From: Methylotenera sp.
GTDB taxonomy: Bacteria > Pseudomonadota > Gammaproteobacteria > Burkholderiales > Methylophilaceae
NCBI GenBank assembly: GCA_030693535.1
Contig: JAUYAL010000075.1
Coordinates: forward strand, 19,689 to 83,688
Reading direction: 5' to 3'
DNA: 64,000 bases
Below are positions 18,297 through 27,804 of the stretch, in pieces. How positions within the stretch are numbered: the stretch's first letter is position 1; every line of letters begins with the position of its first letter. The translations under genes were made by a program, and so were the position numbers. The notes beneath the pieces are model-generated. The model was not told the origin of the DNA and made no database searches. It worked only from the letters and a program-made list of their open reading frames with translations.

Positions 18297-20888
18297 TTAA
18301 ACTGGCCTGACTTCATTAAGAGAGTGCTGTAGCTGCCCGTGTTTGAAATAGGTGGCAGTCACGCTGTCAGATAATGTGGCGATTAAATAATATAAACGGC
18401 TCAGTGTTTGATCTAAGTTTTCACGCACTTGTCCTTTTGTGGTTTTAATCAAGTCGTTTAAATTGGTTAAATCTAACAGGCTACAAGCCTCCAATATCAG
18501 GCGTTCTTCCACACTCAGCTGAGCGTTGTTTTGTTTGCGGGGCATTTTACTGACATGCTCTTGAATGCGGTTAAATTGGTAAGCTAAAGAACGTGGATTG
18601 TTTTTATCCAACATCAGCAATTCAATAAATGAAGGCAACTCTATGCTGTTGCGATAATGCTCACGGTAACAAATCAGGTTGTCGCTGGTTTCAAGTAATG
18701 ATTCCATCAACAATTGTTCAGTACTTGACGCTTGCGCGGTAGAAAAGCAACTGCGTAAAAGTGAAATCAGTAATAAAGCGCGCTCTAAACGACGACCTAT
18801 ATCTAGAAACAGCCAGCCATTGCCACGCGTCATGCTTTCCATAATCAAGCCGCTGAATGCTGATAGTGCGGTGATTAGCCTATCCATATGTTCTTGAATG
18901 TTCCACAACGTGGACTCTGTGAGTTGCTGCGATTGTTCTAAGTGCGACTTAATCTCATCCATCACCCGCCATGTATCGGATGACCACAAATTACGCACGG
19001 TATAACCCGCTTGCACCAAACTACGCTGATTATTGGCTATGCTGCCGATTTTTTCTTCATCCAACATCAATGAAAGCAGTTCGCCATCTGGTGTTTGCAG
19101 TAATGCAGTTGCATCTTTATTTTTCGAATCGCCTAAAAAGCCAGGGTAAGTATTGGTGATATTAGTCAGACCGCGCAAAATAGTGTGCAAGCTATGTTGA
19201 AAATGTACATTACTGTTATCTGGATTGATATAAAGCTTTTTAACCGTGGTGCGCAACAGGCGAATGCTACCTTCAGTACGCTCTGCATAACGACCAACCC
19301 AAAACAGATTTTCGGCAACTCGACTAGATAATGTGCTGGTGTAACTGCCTCCTGTAAGTTCGGCATGCTTATTGATTATTGTGCTGTTTTGTTGGGCGCT
19401 ATTGCCACCCACTATCCACGTATCTTTACTCATGGCGCCTAACTGATTTGAAACTAGCACATCACCAGTTTGTGCTGCGCTACGTGTGAGGCTTCCTGGC
19501 ATGAGGTTATAACCGTGTTCTTGGGCGACCATAAAACAGCGCATCAGTGATTGACGCGGCTCTAAACGACCATCTACCAAAGAGGGCGCGGTAGAAAACA
19601 TTTCATGTTCTTGCCCTACATAAAATGCGGGATTTGCACTAACACGATCGCGCCAATAAGCGATTTGTTGTCGACTGAGCAGGTGCCCAAATATTGAGGT
19701 CATCGCGCCACGGCAAATGTGTTTTATCACCAATTGATGAAGATTGTTCAGCACATAATCCAGCTCTTTGGGCTGACCGCACCACCAAGTGGCGGCGCTC
19801 GGCAAACGTAGTTGTTTGCCTAAAAAATATTCGGCAATTCTAGGTAAAAATGGCAACAAACCTGGGCTCTCCAATATGCCACTACCCAGTGGATTAGCAA
19901 TGGTGACATTGCCTCTTCTCGCCACTTCTAGCAAACCTGGAATGCCCAAGCGAGAGTCTTCACGCAACTCAAGCGGATCACAAAACACATCATCCATGCG
20001 GCGCATAATGACATCAACACGTTGCAGACCGTTAAGCGATTTCAACCAAACAAAACCGTCGCGCACCGTTAGGTCATCACCTTGAACCAAGGGGTAGCCT
20101 AGATGTGATGCTAGATAAGCATGTTCAAAGAAAGTTTCATTATACGGGCCTGGCGTCAGCACCACCACTCTGGGCACATCGGCATTTTGTGGTGCAATTG
20201 CCTGCAGACCATGACGTAGCGACTGAAAAAACCCATCCAAACGTTGTACTTGAGTTTCACGAAAAATATTAGGGAAAACGCGCGACATCGCCAGCCTGTT
20301 TTCCAAGGCATAACCAGCGCCAGAAGGTGCTTGCGTGCGGTCACCAATAACCCACATACGATTATCAGGGCCACGCGCCAAATCTGCGGCGTACAGCACT
20401 AATTGATGCTTACCAGGAATTTTAACTTTGTCACAGGCTCTTAAAAAGCCGCTATGATTGAAAAGCAGATTTATTGGCAACAAGCCCTTGCGCACTAATT
20501 CACGCGGGCCGTAAATATCTGTAAGAATTAAATTAAGCAGTTCTGCGCGTTCAAATAAGCCAGCTTCAATGTTAAGCCACTCGTCATTGGATATAAGCAG
20601 CGGAATAGGATCTAGCTGCCAAGGCCGACTACTGCCATCGGGGTCGCCGTACACATTGTAAGTCACGCCATTTTCGCGGAGCAATTTATGAATTTCATTC
20701 TGCCTTAAAGCAATTTCACCTTGCCCTAATTTTTGTAAGGCTTGAATAAAATTGGCCCAATGCGGGCGCACCTCGCCAGATTGATCGAGCATTTCATCCA
20801 ACAGGCTTGCTCCAGCCGAATAGCCAGCCGCATTAGCGAGCCAGACATTAGCTTTTGAAGCTGGTGAAAATTGATTTAAAGTTGCCAT
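18297..20888 (-). CDS. Fused circularly permuted ATP-grasp / alpha-E protein
   Basis: About 863 residues. The first 510 form a permuted ATP-grasp domain (DRTQAPSGAGYALENRLAMSR, VVVLTPGPYNETFFEHAYLA, DVIMRRMDDVFCDPLELRED), and from about residue 530 an alpha-E domain begins (LSSRVAENLFWVGRYAERTEGS). These are the same two domains that are separate genes at 5250-7681, so the window carries paralogous ligase/helper pairs in split and fused form. Start chosen at the ATG at 20888; a GTG 24 nt upstream would add eight residues not seen in the family. Divergent from the Anbu protease gene. Confidence 0.9.
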   Translation of the reverse strand: MATLNQFSPASKANVWLANAAGYSAGASLLDEMLDQSGEVRPHWANFIQALQKLGQGEIALRQNEIHKLLRENGVTYNVYGDPDGSSRPWQLDPIPLLISNDEWLNIEAGLFERAELLNLILTDIYGPRELVRKGLLPINLLFNHSGFLRACDKVKIPGKHQLVLYAADLARGPDNRMWVIGDRTQAPSGAGYALENRLAMSRVFPNIFRETQVQRLDGFFQSLRHGLQAIAPQNADVPRVVVLTPGPYNETFFEHAYLASHLGYPLVQGDDLTVRDGFVWLKSLNGLQRVDVIMRRMDDVFCDPLELREDSRLGIPGLLEVARRGNVTIANPLGSGILESPGLLPFLPRIAEYFLGKQLRLPSAATWWCGQPKELDYVLNNLHQLVIKHICRGAMTSIFGHLLSRQQIAYWRDRVSANPAFYVGQEHEMFSTAPSLVDGRLEPRQSLMRCFMVAQEHGYNLMPGSLTRSAAQTGDVLVSNQLGAMSKDTWIVGGNSAQQNSTIINKHAELTGGSYTSTLSSRVAENLFWVGRYAERTEGSIRLLRTTVKKLYINPDNSNVHFQHSLHTILRGLTNITNTYPGFLGDSKNKDATALLQTPDGELLSLMLDEEKIGSIANNQRSLVQAGYTVRNLWSSDTWRVMDEIKSHLEQSQQLTESTLWNIQEHMDRLITALSAFSGLIMESMTRGNGWLFLDIGRRLERALLLISLLRSCFSTAQASSTEQLLMESLLETSDNLICYREHYRNSIELPSFIELLMLDKNNPRSLAYQFNRIQEHVSKMPRKQNNAQLSVEERLILEACSLLDLTNLNDLIKTTKGQVRENLDQTLSRLYYLIATLSDSVTATYFKHGQLQHSLNEVRPV

Positions 20889-21089
20889 GTTGTATCTCAA
20901 AAACCTAAGCACATTTTAAGCTTAAATTCAGCTCAGCGGGTAAGTTGCATCACTAGACATAAATTTTAACGAATAAATACCTTGCATCACCTAAATGGAA
21001 CTTGATTTAGCGTGATTTACAGCTCAAAAAAGTTGCTTGTTTAAGCATTAAAAAGTTATGATTGAAGCTTTATATATCAAGTTGCATTT
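20889..21089. other. Divergent promoter region between ligase fusion and Anbu
   Basis: Two hundred bp containing the promoters for both directions. I found no sigma-54 match with correct spacing here (TGGAACTTGATTTAGC is one base too long), in contrast to the control region at 4970-5218. No gene seen. Confidence 0.4.
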
Positions 21090-21818
21090 ATGACCTATTG
21101 TGTAGGAATCTTACTCGAAACAGGATTAGTAATGGCGTCTGATACACGCACTAATGCGGGTGTTGATCAGGTGGCGACCTTTCCAAAAATGACCACATTT
21201 GAAGTGTTCGGTGAACGTTCTATGGTTATGCTAACTGCGGGTAATCTAGCTGTCACGCAAGCAGTTCTTCAGCATTTGCATAAAGACATTGCTGCAAATG
21301 AAACTACCAATCTGCACAATGTGACCAATATGTTTGATGCCGCGCGAGCAGTTGGAGCGGCTATTCGTGCCGTGCATCGAGAAGATGCAGAACATTTAAG
21401 GCATCACAATACGGATTTCAATATATCTGTTCTTTTTGCAGGGCAAATTGCTGGAGAAAGAACTCGACTTTTTACTATTTACTCTGCGGGCAACTTCATA
21501 GAAGCCAGTCAGGAAACGCCATACTTTCAAACAGGTGAAACCAAATATGGTAAACCTATTCTAGATCGCGTGATTAATTACAGAAGTAGCTTGGAAGATG
21601 CACTTAAATGTGTACTCATCTCATTTGACTCCACTATCCGTAGTAATGTTTCAGTCGATTTGCCTGTAGATGTATTGGTTTATCGAAATGATAAACTAAG
21701 TATGGACTGTAGTCATCGAGTGGTAAAAGACGACCCTTATTTCCTTGCAGTTCGTAAACATTGGGGAGAGGGTCTCCGTAAAGTTTTCTCTGAAATCCCA
21801 AATCCTGATTGGTGCTGA
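21090..21818 (+). CDS. Anbu, ancestral beta-subunit proteasome-like peptidase
   Basis: A 242-residue N-terminal-nucleophile hydrolase of the Anbu family (COG3484). After removal of Met1 the nucleophile would be Thr at residue 2 (MTYCVGI); Asp18 (MASDTRTNAG) and Lys33 (TFPKMTTFE) complete the proteasome-type active site. Anbu proteins self-assemble into open helical rings and co-occur with permuted ATP-grasp, alpha-E and transglutaminase genes, so it probably degrades or processes the product or tagged target of that system. No ATPase partner is encoded nearby. Gene is single and divergent from the ligase fusion. Confidence 0.9.
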   Translation: MTYCVGILLETGLVMASDTRTNAGVDQVATFPKMTTFEVFGERSMVMLTAGNLAVTQAVLQHLHKDIAANETTNLHNVTNMFDAARAVGAAIRAVHREDAEHLRHHNTDFNISVLFAGQIAGERTRLFTIYSAGNFIEASQETPYFQTGETKYGKPILDRVINYRSSLEDALKCVLISFDSTIRSNVSVDLPVDVLVYRNDKLSMDCSHRVVKDDPYFLAVRKHWGEGLRKVFSEIPNPDWC

Positions 21819-21974
21819 TGAAGGTACTACAAGTACTTTCGATTTAGGCCCAGAGATAGTGCAAGGATTAACTTTTTGCAAAAGTCTCAGATATTACGCT
21901 TATATGAAATGAAAATCCCTCATAAATACAGGCTTTAAGGGGGATGTTCATACTTTATGAAACATACAAAAACA

Positions 21975-22841
21975 TCATTCAATATTTTGTATTTGTTCTC
22001 TCATCTGTTCAATCAGCACTTTTAACTCCATCGACACTTGTGTTGTTTGAACTGAAACAGATTTTGATCCTAAAGTATTAGCTTCTCGATTCAGCTCTTG
22101 CATCAAAAAGTCTAAGCGCTTACCAGCAGGAGCTTGGCTACTCAAAATACGCTTAACTTCGCTCACGTGCGCTGTTAAGCGACTGAGCTCTTCGTCTACA
22201 TCAATACGTTGCGCAAATAACACCAGCTCTTGCGAAATTCGTTCTTGATCTATATTTTTTAGAGTTTCTTGCAGCTTAGTTTCTAATTTGGTTTGATATT
22301 CTTTGGTAAGTGCAGGCAATAACGGTTTTACTTTTTCAACTAACACTTCAATTTGGCTAAGCCGCTCTAAAACCAATGCCTTAAGTTTTTCACCCTCGCG
22401 TGCGCGTGAGTTATTTAACGATTGCAAGCCTGCTACTACTAATTTTTTAACATCCTCCACCAACGTATCGCTACTTAAATTATTACTTAACACCACGCCT
22501 GGCCAACGCAATATATCCGCCACGCTTAGCTCACGACTTTGTGGAAAATGTGCCTTGGCCTTGGCTTGCATCGCGGCCAACTGTTGCATTAAATTTTCAT
22601 CTAACTGCGCTTCTTGGTTTGATTGTACGCGCTGAATTAAATTCACCTTGCATTCTACTTTGCCACGACTTAATTGTGCACCGATAAGCTCTCGTATCGC
22701 TGGCTCTAAGCTTCTTAAATTTTCATCAAGTTTAAAATGTAAATCTAAATAACGACTATTAACCGAGCGCAACTCCAATAAAAGCGTTGCATTATCTAAT
22801 GGTTGTTCTAGCGCTGAGAAGCCCGTCATACTGAAAGTCAT
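21975..22841 (-). CDS. yicC: YicC/YloC family endoribonuclease
   Basis: A 288-residue protein beginning with the family signature MTFSMTGFSALEQ, followed by LELRSVNSRYLDLHFKL and ending in the conserved C-terminal block RLDFLMQELNREANTLGSKS. YicC proteins are now described as RNases with a role in stationary phase and in sRNA turnover. In many betaproteobacteria this gene is directly followed by gmk, rpoZ and spoT; here the amidoligase block lies in between. Divergent from the kinase gene at 23052. Confidence 0.95.
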   Translation of the reverse strand: MTFSMTGFSALEQPLDNATLLLELRSVNSRYLDLHFKLDENLRSLEPAIRELIGAQLSRGKVECKVNLIQRVQSNQEAQLDENLMQQLAAMQAKAKAHFPQSRELSVADILRWPGVVLSNNLSSDTLVEDVKKLVVAGLQSLNNSRAREGEKLKALVLERLSQIEVLVEKVKPLLPALTKEYQTKLETKLQETLKNIDQERISQELVLFAQRIDVDEELSRLTAHVSEVKRILSSQAPAGKRLDFLMQELNREANTLGSKSVSVQTTQVSMELKVLIEQMREQIQNIE

Positions 22842-23051
22842 ATCGTTTATTTCCTAATAAATGCCGATTGAATTAGCGCTATGTTATCAAATGCCGACTG
22901 TTTTATGTCAGAATAAAACACTAATATCTAAAAAAATAACTTTAATTACAATCAATTACGCGCTATATTGCTGAATGTACTATAAGTGTAATAAGTATTT
23001 ATAGATAGATAACTTTAAATAATGTAAGTAAATAGACAGAGCGTACACAAA

Positions 23052-23996
23052 GTGTCATCAACTCAAAATTTAGCATTACCTGCTGGATACTGGTTACAAG
23101 ATTATGAAATTAGAAAAGTCTTGAGCTCCGGTGGGTTTAGCTTTGTCTATTTAGCGCGTGATAAAGACAAAAAAACCGTAGCCATTAAAGAGTACTTACC
23201 TACATCAATCGCATTGCGCACTAATGGGGCAACCGTGTTACCTAATGCCGATGATGTGGCATTATTTAGACACGGCTTAAAGTGCTTTTTTGATGAGGGC
23301 CTAGCTCTCGCAAAAATTGACCATAAAAATATCGTACGCGTGTTGAATTTCTTTCGTGCCAACGAAACCGTCTATATGGTGATGCAGTATGAGCGAGGAA
23401 AATCACTGCAAGACTATATTCTAGAGCATCAGGGTTTAGTGTCAGAGAAATTTATAAGGCGAGTATTCAGCGAGCTTTCTAATGGCTTACGCGAGGTACA
23501 CACGCAAAAACTTTTGCATTTAGATATTAAGCCTGCCAACATTTATATTAGGCTAGATGGCTCTCCAGTATTGCTTGATTTTGGCTCAGCGCGGCAAGCA
23601 TTAAATGAAAATTTAGCGAAGTCTTCTCCCAGTTATACACCAGGTTTTGCATCCCCAGAGCAATACTATGACAGAAAATTACTTGGGCCTTGGAGTGACA
23701 TTTATAGCATAGGTGCAACTATGTATTCATGCTTGACGCGCACGTCTCCTATGGCCGCTAATCTACGTATTAAAAATGACTTACTTACCCCAGCCGTAAA
23801 AATAGGTAACGATAATTACTCTCAAGGCTTGCTCGAAATTATCGACAAATGCTTGAGTCTAGACTACCTTGAACGACCACAAAGCGTTTTTTCATTACAA
23901 AAATCGTTACTGGCATTCAGCCCTGCACTTAAGAAAAAAGCGAGTCTGATGAATAAAATCGTAGATGTACTCAATAAACCTATATCTATCAAATAA
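23052..23996 (+). CDS. Serine/threonine protein kinase, Hanks type
   Basis: A 314-residue cytoplasmic kinase without membrane segment. Gly-rich loop LSSGGFSFVYLARD, catalytic Lys in VAIKEYLP, catalytic loop LHLDIKPANIYI, DFG motif LLDFGSAR and APE-like FASPEQY are present. The catalytic loop reads H-L-D rather than H-R-D, so this is a non-RD kinase that may not need activation-loop phosphorylation. GTG start. A PP2C phosphatase gene follows 52 nt downstream, giving a reversible phosphorylation pair; substrates are unknown. This pair is commonly found between yicC and rph in betaproteobacteria. Confidence 0.93.
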   Translation: MSSTQNLALPAGYWLQDYEIRKVLSSGGFSFVYLARDKDKKTVAIKEYLPTSIALRTNGATVLPNADDVALFRHGLKCFFDEGLALAKIDHKNIVRVLNFFRANETVYMVMQYERGKSLQDYILEHQGLVSEKFIRRVFSELSNGLREVHTQKLLHLDIKPANIYIRLDGSPVLLDFGSARQALNENLAKSSPSYTPGFASPEQYYDRKLLGPWSDIYSIGATMYSCLTRTSPMAANLRIKNDLLTPAVKIGNDNYSQGLLEIIDKCLSLDYLERPQSVFSLQKSLLAFSPALKKKASLMNKIVDVLNKPISIK

Positions 23997-24048
23997 ATGT
24001 TGTTTTACTCAGCGCCTATTCAAATAACTATTCAATCAATATATCAAC

Positions 24049-24969
24049 ATGAAATTTACTATTTTTCAAAATAGCCGCCAAGGTCCTCGGCAATACAATC
24101 AAGATCGATTAGCTTATTCATACAGTAAAGATGCGCTATTGCTAGTGGTCGCCGACGGCATGGGCGGTTATAAAAATGGCGAACTAGCTGCGGAGCTTGC
24201 TGTTAAGATAATGACGGAAGCTTTTCAGCGCTTAGCTGTGCCTACACTTTCTAGCCCTGCTAAATTTTTAATTGATCATATTCAGCAAATTCACGACATG
24301 ATCGACCAGCTTACACAGGAACGTGAAATGCTAGAATCGCCTCGCACTACTATAGTGGCCGCAGTGGTTCAACGAGGTATATTGTATTGTGCACATGTGG
24401 GAGATTCGCGGCTTTACCATTTTCGAGATGGGCATTTACTCTATCGCACTGAAGATCACTCAATTGTGCAGTCCATGTACAACAAAGGCATCATTTCTAA
24501 AGCTGACATGTCGGAACATCCTTATCGACACAAAGTTTATAGTTGTTTAGGCGGTGATACTCCACCAAAAATTGATCTTTCAGACCGATGCGAACTCGCT
24601 GAAGGCGATACTATTTTATTATGTACAGATGGCGTTTGGGGCGCGGTTTCAGATGAACAGATGAAACGCAGTCTTAATAGTCCATCTATCAACGATGGTG
24701 TGACCGCATTATTGAATCAAGCCGAATCAGTCAGCCAGGAACAAGGTGACAACATGAGCGCCATCGGCCTACAATGGGGCGATAAACAAAGTAGTAATTT
24801 AGCAGTTTCAACCATTACCATGGCGCTAGGGTCTACCACAACCATCATGAACCCTGTGAAGAACCCAAACCAGCCTGATATCCAAATCAATCATGATTTT
24901 ACTGACGATGAAATTGAAAGTACCATTGAAGAAATACAAGAAGCATTAAGAAAAACCAAACGAAAATAA
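24049..24969 (+). CDS. PP2C-family serine/threonine protein phosphatase
   Basis: A 306-residue PPM phosphatase. Metal-binding motifs are visible: QYNQDRLAY, VADGMGGYKNGE, GDSRLYHFRDG, LLCTDGVWG and QGDNMSAIG. It should dephosphorylate the targets of the neighbouring kinase. The catalytic domain ends near residue 245; the remaining 60 residues are a Thr/Asn-rich linker and a C-terminal acidic-basic helix without known fold. No membrane helix. Upstream of rph in the same direction. Confidence 0.94.
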   Translation: MKFTIFQNSRQGPRQYNQDRLAYSYSKDALLLVVADGMGGYKNGELAAELAVKIMTEAFQRLAVPTLSSPAKFLIDHIQQIHDMIDQLTQEREMLESPRTTIVAAVVQRGILYCAHVGDSRLYHFRDGHLLYRTEDHSIVQSMYNKGIISKADMSEHPYRHKVYSCLGGDTPPKIDLSDRCELAEGDTILLCTDGVWGAVSDEQMKRSLNSPSINDGVTALLNQAESVSQEQGDNMSAIGLQWGDKQSSNLAVSTITMALGSTTTIMNPVKNPNQPDIQINHDFTDDEIESTIEEIQEALRKTKRK

Positions 24970-24987
24970 ACCATTAGGATTAGTAGC

Positions 24988-25734
24988 ATGCAACCCAGCA
25001 ATAACATTTTAAGCAACGTCAGACCCAGCGAACGCGCTCACAATCAATTACGTCAAATTGAAATTATTCGTCACTACACCAAGCACGCTGAGGGTTCGGT
25101 GCTAGTTAAATTCGGTGATACGCACGTATTATGTACGGCCAGCGTAGAAGAACGAGTACCTGGATTTTTAAAGGGGAAAGGTCAAGGCTGGGTCACCGCC
25201 GAATATGGCATGTTGCCACGCTCCACTGGTAGCCGCATGGATAGAGAAGCCGCTAAAGGTAAGCAATCTGGGCGTACGCAAGAAATTCAGCGTTTAATTG
25301 GTCGCTCACTGCGCGCTATTATTGATTTAGAAAAACTGGGCGAACGTAGCATTCAGATTGATTGCGATGTGATTCAGGCAGATGGTGGTACGCGTACCGC
25401 CAGCATTACTGGTGCATATGTTGCGCTACATGATGCAATTTCAACCCTACTAACCAGTGGTAAAATTACTGAAAATCCGCTTAAACAGGCCATCGCCGCG
25501 ATTTCAGTCGGCGTTTATAAGGGTCAGCCGGTACTTGATTTAGACTATATTGAAGATTCTGATTGTGACACAGACATGAATGTAGTCATTACCGCGGATG
25601 GTGGTTTTGTGGAAATTCAAGGCACAGCTGAAGGCGAGCCATTTAGCCGTGATGCAATGAATGCCATGCTTGATTTAGCTGCACACGGCATTGGCCAACT
25701 GATTGCAAAACAAAATGAGGTGCTAAGTGTTTAG
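24988..25734 (+). CDS. rph: Ribonuclease PH
   Basis: A 248-residue phosphorolytic 3'-5' exoribonuclease that trims tRNA 3' ends. Family landmarks: [22 protein letters not shown] near the start, [38 protein letters not shown] and [19 protein letters not shown]. Full length. Its last codons overlap the start of rdgB by 8 nt, so the genes are translationally coupled. Confidence 0.97.
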   Translation: MQPSNNILSNVRPSERAHNQLRQIEIIRHYTKHAEGSVLVKFGDTHVLCTASVEERVPGFLKGKGQGWVTAEYGMLPRSTGSRMDREAAKGKQSGRTQEIQRLIGRSLRAIIDLEKLGERSIQIDCDVIQADGGTRTASITGAYVALHDAISTLLTSGKITENPLKQAIAAISVGVYKGQPVLDLDYIEDSDCDTDMNVVITADGGFVEIQGTAEGEPFSRDAMNAMLDLAAHGIGQLIAKQNEVLSV

Positions 25735-26326
25735 CAAGCTAGTCATTGCTTCAGGCAACAAGGGTAAGCTGCGAGAAATTCAACACATACTCGCGCCACT
25801 AAAAATTGAAATCATTCCGCAATCCTTTCTCAATGTACCTGAGTGCGAAGAGCCTTTTTGCACGTTTATTGAAAATGCATTGGCTAAAGCACGTCATGCC
25901 AGCAAGCATACAGGCTTACCAGCCTTGGCTGATGACTCTGGTTTATGCCTAGATGCGCTACAAGGCGCTCCAGGCGTTCTTTCAGCACGCTATGCTGGTG
26001 AGCCTAAGTCAGATGAAGCCAACAACCAAAAATTACTACAAGTCATGGCAAACGAAAAAAATCGTCACGCACATTTTTACTGCGTGATGGTGCTGGTACG
26101 CCATGAACATGACCCAGAACCCCTTATTGCAGAGGGTCAGTGGGCTGGTGAAATATTAAGCGAATATCGTGGAAATGATGGTTTTGGTTATGATCCACTT
26201 TTTCTTGATGCAAAAACAGGCAAAACAGTGGCAGAACTGCCGCTGGATATTAAAAGCCGTATCAGCCATCGCGGACATGCGATGGCAAAATTATTACAAA
26301 AGTTAGAAAGGTTAAGCCATGACTAA
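25727..26326 (+). CDS. rdgB: dITP/XTP pyrophosphatase (non-canonical purine NTPase)
   Basis: A 199-residue HAM1/RdgB family enzyme that hydrolyses dITP, XTP and ITP to keep modified purines out of DNA. Signatures: [40 protein letters not shown] and [11 protein letters not shown]. Starts with GTG inside the end of rph. It in turn overlaps the next small gene by 8 nt. Standard length. Confidence 0.96.
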   Translation: MFSKLVIASGNKGKLREIQHILAPLKIEIIPQSFLNVPECEEPFCTFIENALAKARHASKHTGLPALADDSGLCLDALQGAPGVLSARYAGEPKSDEANNQKLLQVMANEKNRHAHFYCVMVLVRHEHDPEPLIAEGQWAGEILSEYRGNDGFGYDPLFLDAKTGKTVAELPLDIKSRISHRGHAMAKLLQKLERLSHD

Positions 26327-26543
26327 GCTTAATCCTCAAGTATGGCCAAAATGGGTGCGTGATGACCAAAGCGTGGTGTCGTGCACAGAAAAAGTCAAAG
26401 TGATGACCGAGAATTTTGATGAGATTAAACAAATCGCCCAAGATGCTTTGGAAGATGGCCTATTAATGGAAGTTTCAGAGCAGCAAATACGTGAGGCTTT
26501 GCATGCGCTAGTGGATTCATTGGTCAATCCTTACAAAAGGTAG
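26319..26543 (+). CDS. Small conserved hypothetical protein between rdgB and hemW
   Basis: A 74-residue acidic protein beginning [16 protein letters not shown]. It overlaps rdgB by 8 nt, which argues that it is a real translated gene. The C-terminal half is an amphipathic helix pair (FDEIKQIAQDALEDGLLMEVSEQQIREALHAL is the region, positions about 36-66). No known domain recognised. Its TAG stop is in the same reading frame as hemW downstream, so a read-through fusion can be imagined, but the SD before hemW argues for separate genes. Confidence 0.7.
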   Translation: MTKLNPQVWPKWVRDDQSVVSCTEKVKVMTENFDEIKQIAQDALEDGLLMEVSEQQIREALHALVDSLVNPYKR

Positions 26544-26549
26544 CTCAGT

Positions 26550-27794
26550 ATTAAAAAAATCATCGAAATCAAAGCCGCTACAGACTTCAATGCCAAGCCC
26601 ATCAACACTGTTGCACCACTAGCGGGTGAAGCGACTTTATCTGGACTGACAAACTCTCCACCACTCTCTTTATACATTCACATTCCTTGGTGTGTTCGTA
26701 AATGCCCATATTGTGATTTCAACTCACATGAAAATCGCCATCAAAATGGTGAAATTCCAGAGAGCGCTTATGTGGATGCATTAATTACAGACTTAGAACT
26801 TGCCACGCCCAAAGTGTGGGGGCGCAAAATTAAAAGCGTGTTTTTTGGCGGTGGCACCCCTAGCCTTTTTTCAGCAGAAGCCATATCTCGTATATTGAGC
26901 CATGTACGCATGCTCACCCCCTTGGAATTTGATGCAGAGGTCACATTAGAGGCTAATCCTGGTACAGTTGATGCTGCACATTTTGCAGGTTATAAGGAAG
27001 CAGGGGTCAATCGGCTTTCACTCGGCATTCAAAGTTTTAACAGTGATTATTTACAAGCCATTGGCCGTATACATGATAGTCAGCAAGCGGTTGATGCCGC
27101 TAAGCTAGCGCTTAATACTTTTGATCAAGTCAACTTAGACATCATGTATGGATTACCTAACCAAAGCCTGCAAGATGCACTCAAGGATGCACAAACTGCC
27201 ATTGATTTGAATCCTGCACATTTATCTTTTTATCATTTAACACTAGAGCCCAATACACCTTTTCACCACACGCCACCTAGCTTGCCAGACGATGATATTA
27301 GCGCTGAAATGCAATTAGCTATTGAGGCGTTATTAGCACAGTATGGTTACGAGCATTATGAAACCTCTGCTTTTGCAAAAAAAGGCAAGCAAGCCAAACA
27401 CAACCTGAACTATTGGCAATTTGGTGATTATTTAGGCATAGGTGCAGGCGCTCACAGCAAACTGAGTTATCACGATAAAATCATCCGTGAAGTTCGCGCT
27501 AAATACCCAAGAACCTATATGGAAAAAGCCCTACAGGGTAAAAGCATAGACAGTGAATTGGCAATTAGCCAAGAAGATTTAGGCTTTGAATTTATGATGA
27601 ATGCACTACGCCTGATTGAGGGTGTACCCATCAGTTTATTTCAACAACGCACGGGCTTAAACATCCATACGCTAGAAGCTGCAATTAAAAAAGCACAAAG
27701 CAAAGGCTTGCTAGAAATTAGCAATGGCATTATGCGACCAACATTATTAGGCCAGCGATTTTTAAATGAATTACTTGAGCTATTTTTGATATAA
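26550..27794 (+). CDS. hemW: Radical-SAM haem chaperone HemW, apparent ATT start
   Basis: HemW-like radical SAM protein. The [4Fe-4S]/SAM motif CVRKCPYC lies at 26691-26714, inside LYIHIPWCVRKCPYCDFN, and downstream blocks FFGGGTPSLF, VTLEANPG and NRLSLGIQSF are intact, so the protein must begin before 26691. No ATG, GTG or TTG occurs in frame between the stop of the preceding gene (26543) and that motif; the first ordinary start is GTG 26772, which would delete the catalytic cysteines. The best candidate is ATT at 26550, 9 nt after AAAGG (26536-26540), giving 414 residues with the N-terminal extension common in betaproteobacteria. CTG at 26646 is the alternative. HemW delivers haem to respiratory proteins. 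Confidence 0.85.
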   Translation: MKKIIEIKAATDFNAKPINTVAPLAGEATLSGLTNSPPLSLYIHIPWCVRKCPYCDFNSHENRHQNGEIPESAYVDALITDLELATPKVWGRKIKSVFFGGGTPSLFSAEAISRILSHVRMLTPLEFDAEVTLEANPGTVDAAHFAGYKEAGVNRLSLGIQSFNSDYLQAIGRIHDSQQAVDAAKLALNTFDQVNLDIMYGLPNQSLQDALKDAQTAIDLNPAHLSFYHLTLEPNTPFHHTPPSLPDDDISAEMQLAIEALLAQYGYEHYETSAFAKKGKQAKHNLNYWQFGDYLGIGAGAHSKLSYHDKIIREVRAKYPRTYMEKALQGKSIDSELAISQEDLGFEFMMNALRLIEGVPISLFQQRTGLNIHTLEAAIKKAQSKGLLEISNGIMRPTLLGQRFLNELLELFLI

Positions 27795-27804
27795 GAAATT
27801 AAGC

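Noticed and set aside
20990..21015. Sigma-54-like sequence upstream of Anbu
   Set aside because: Spacing between GG and GC is 11 bases, one too many.
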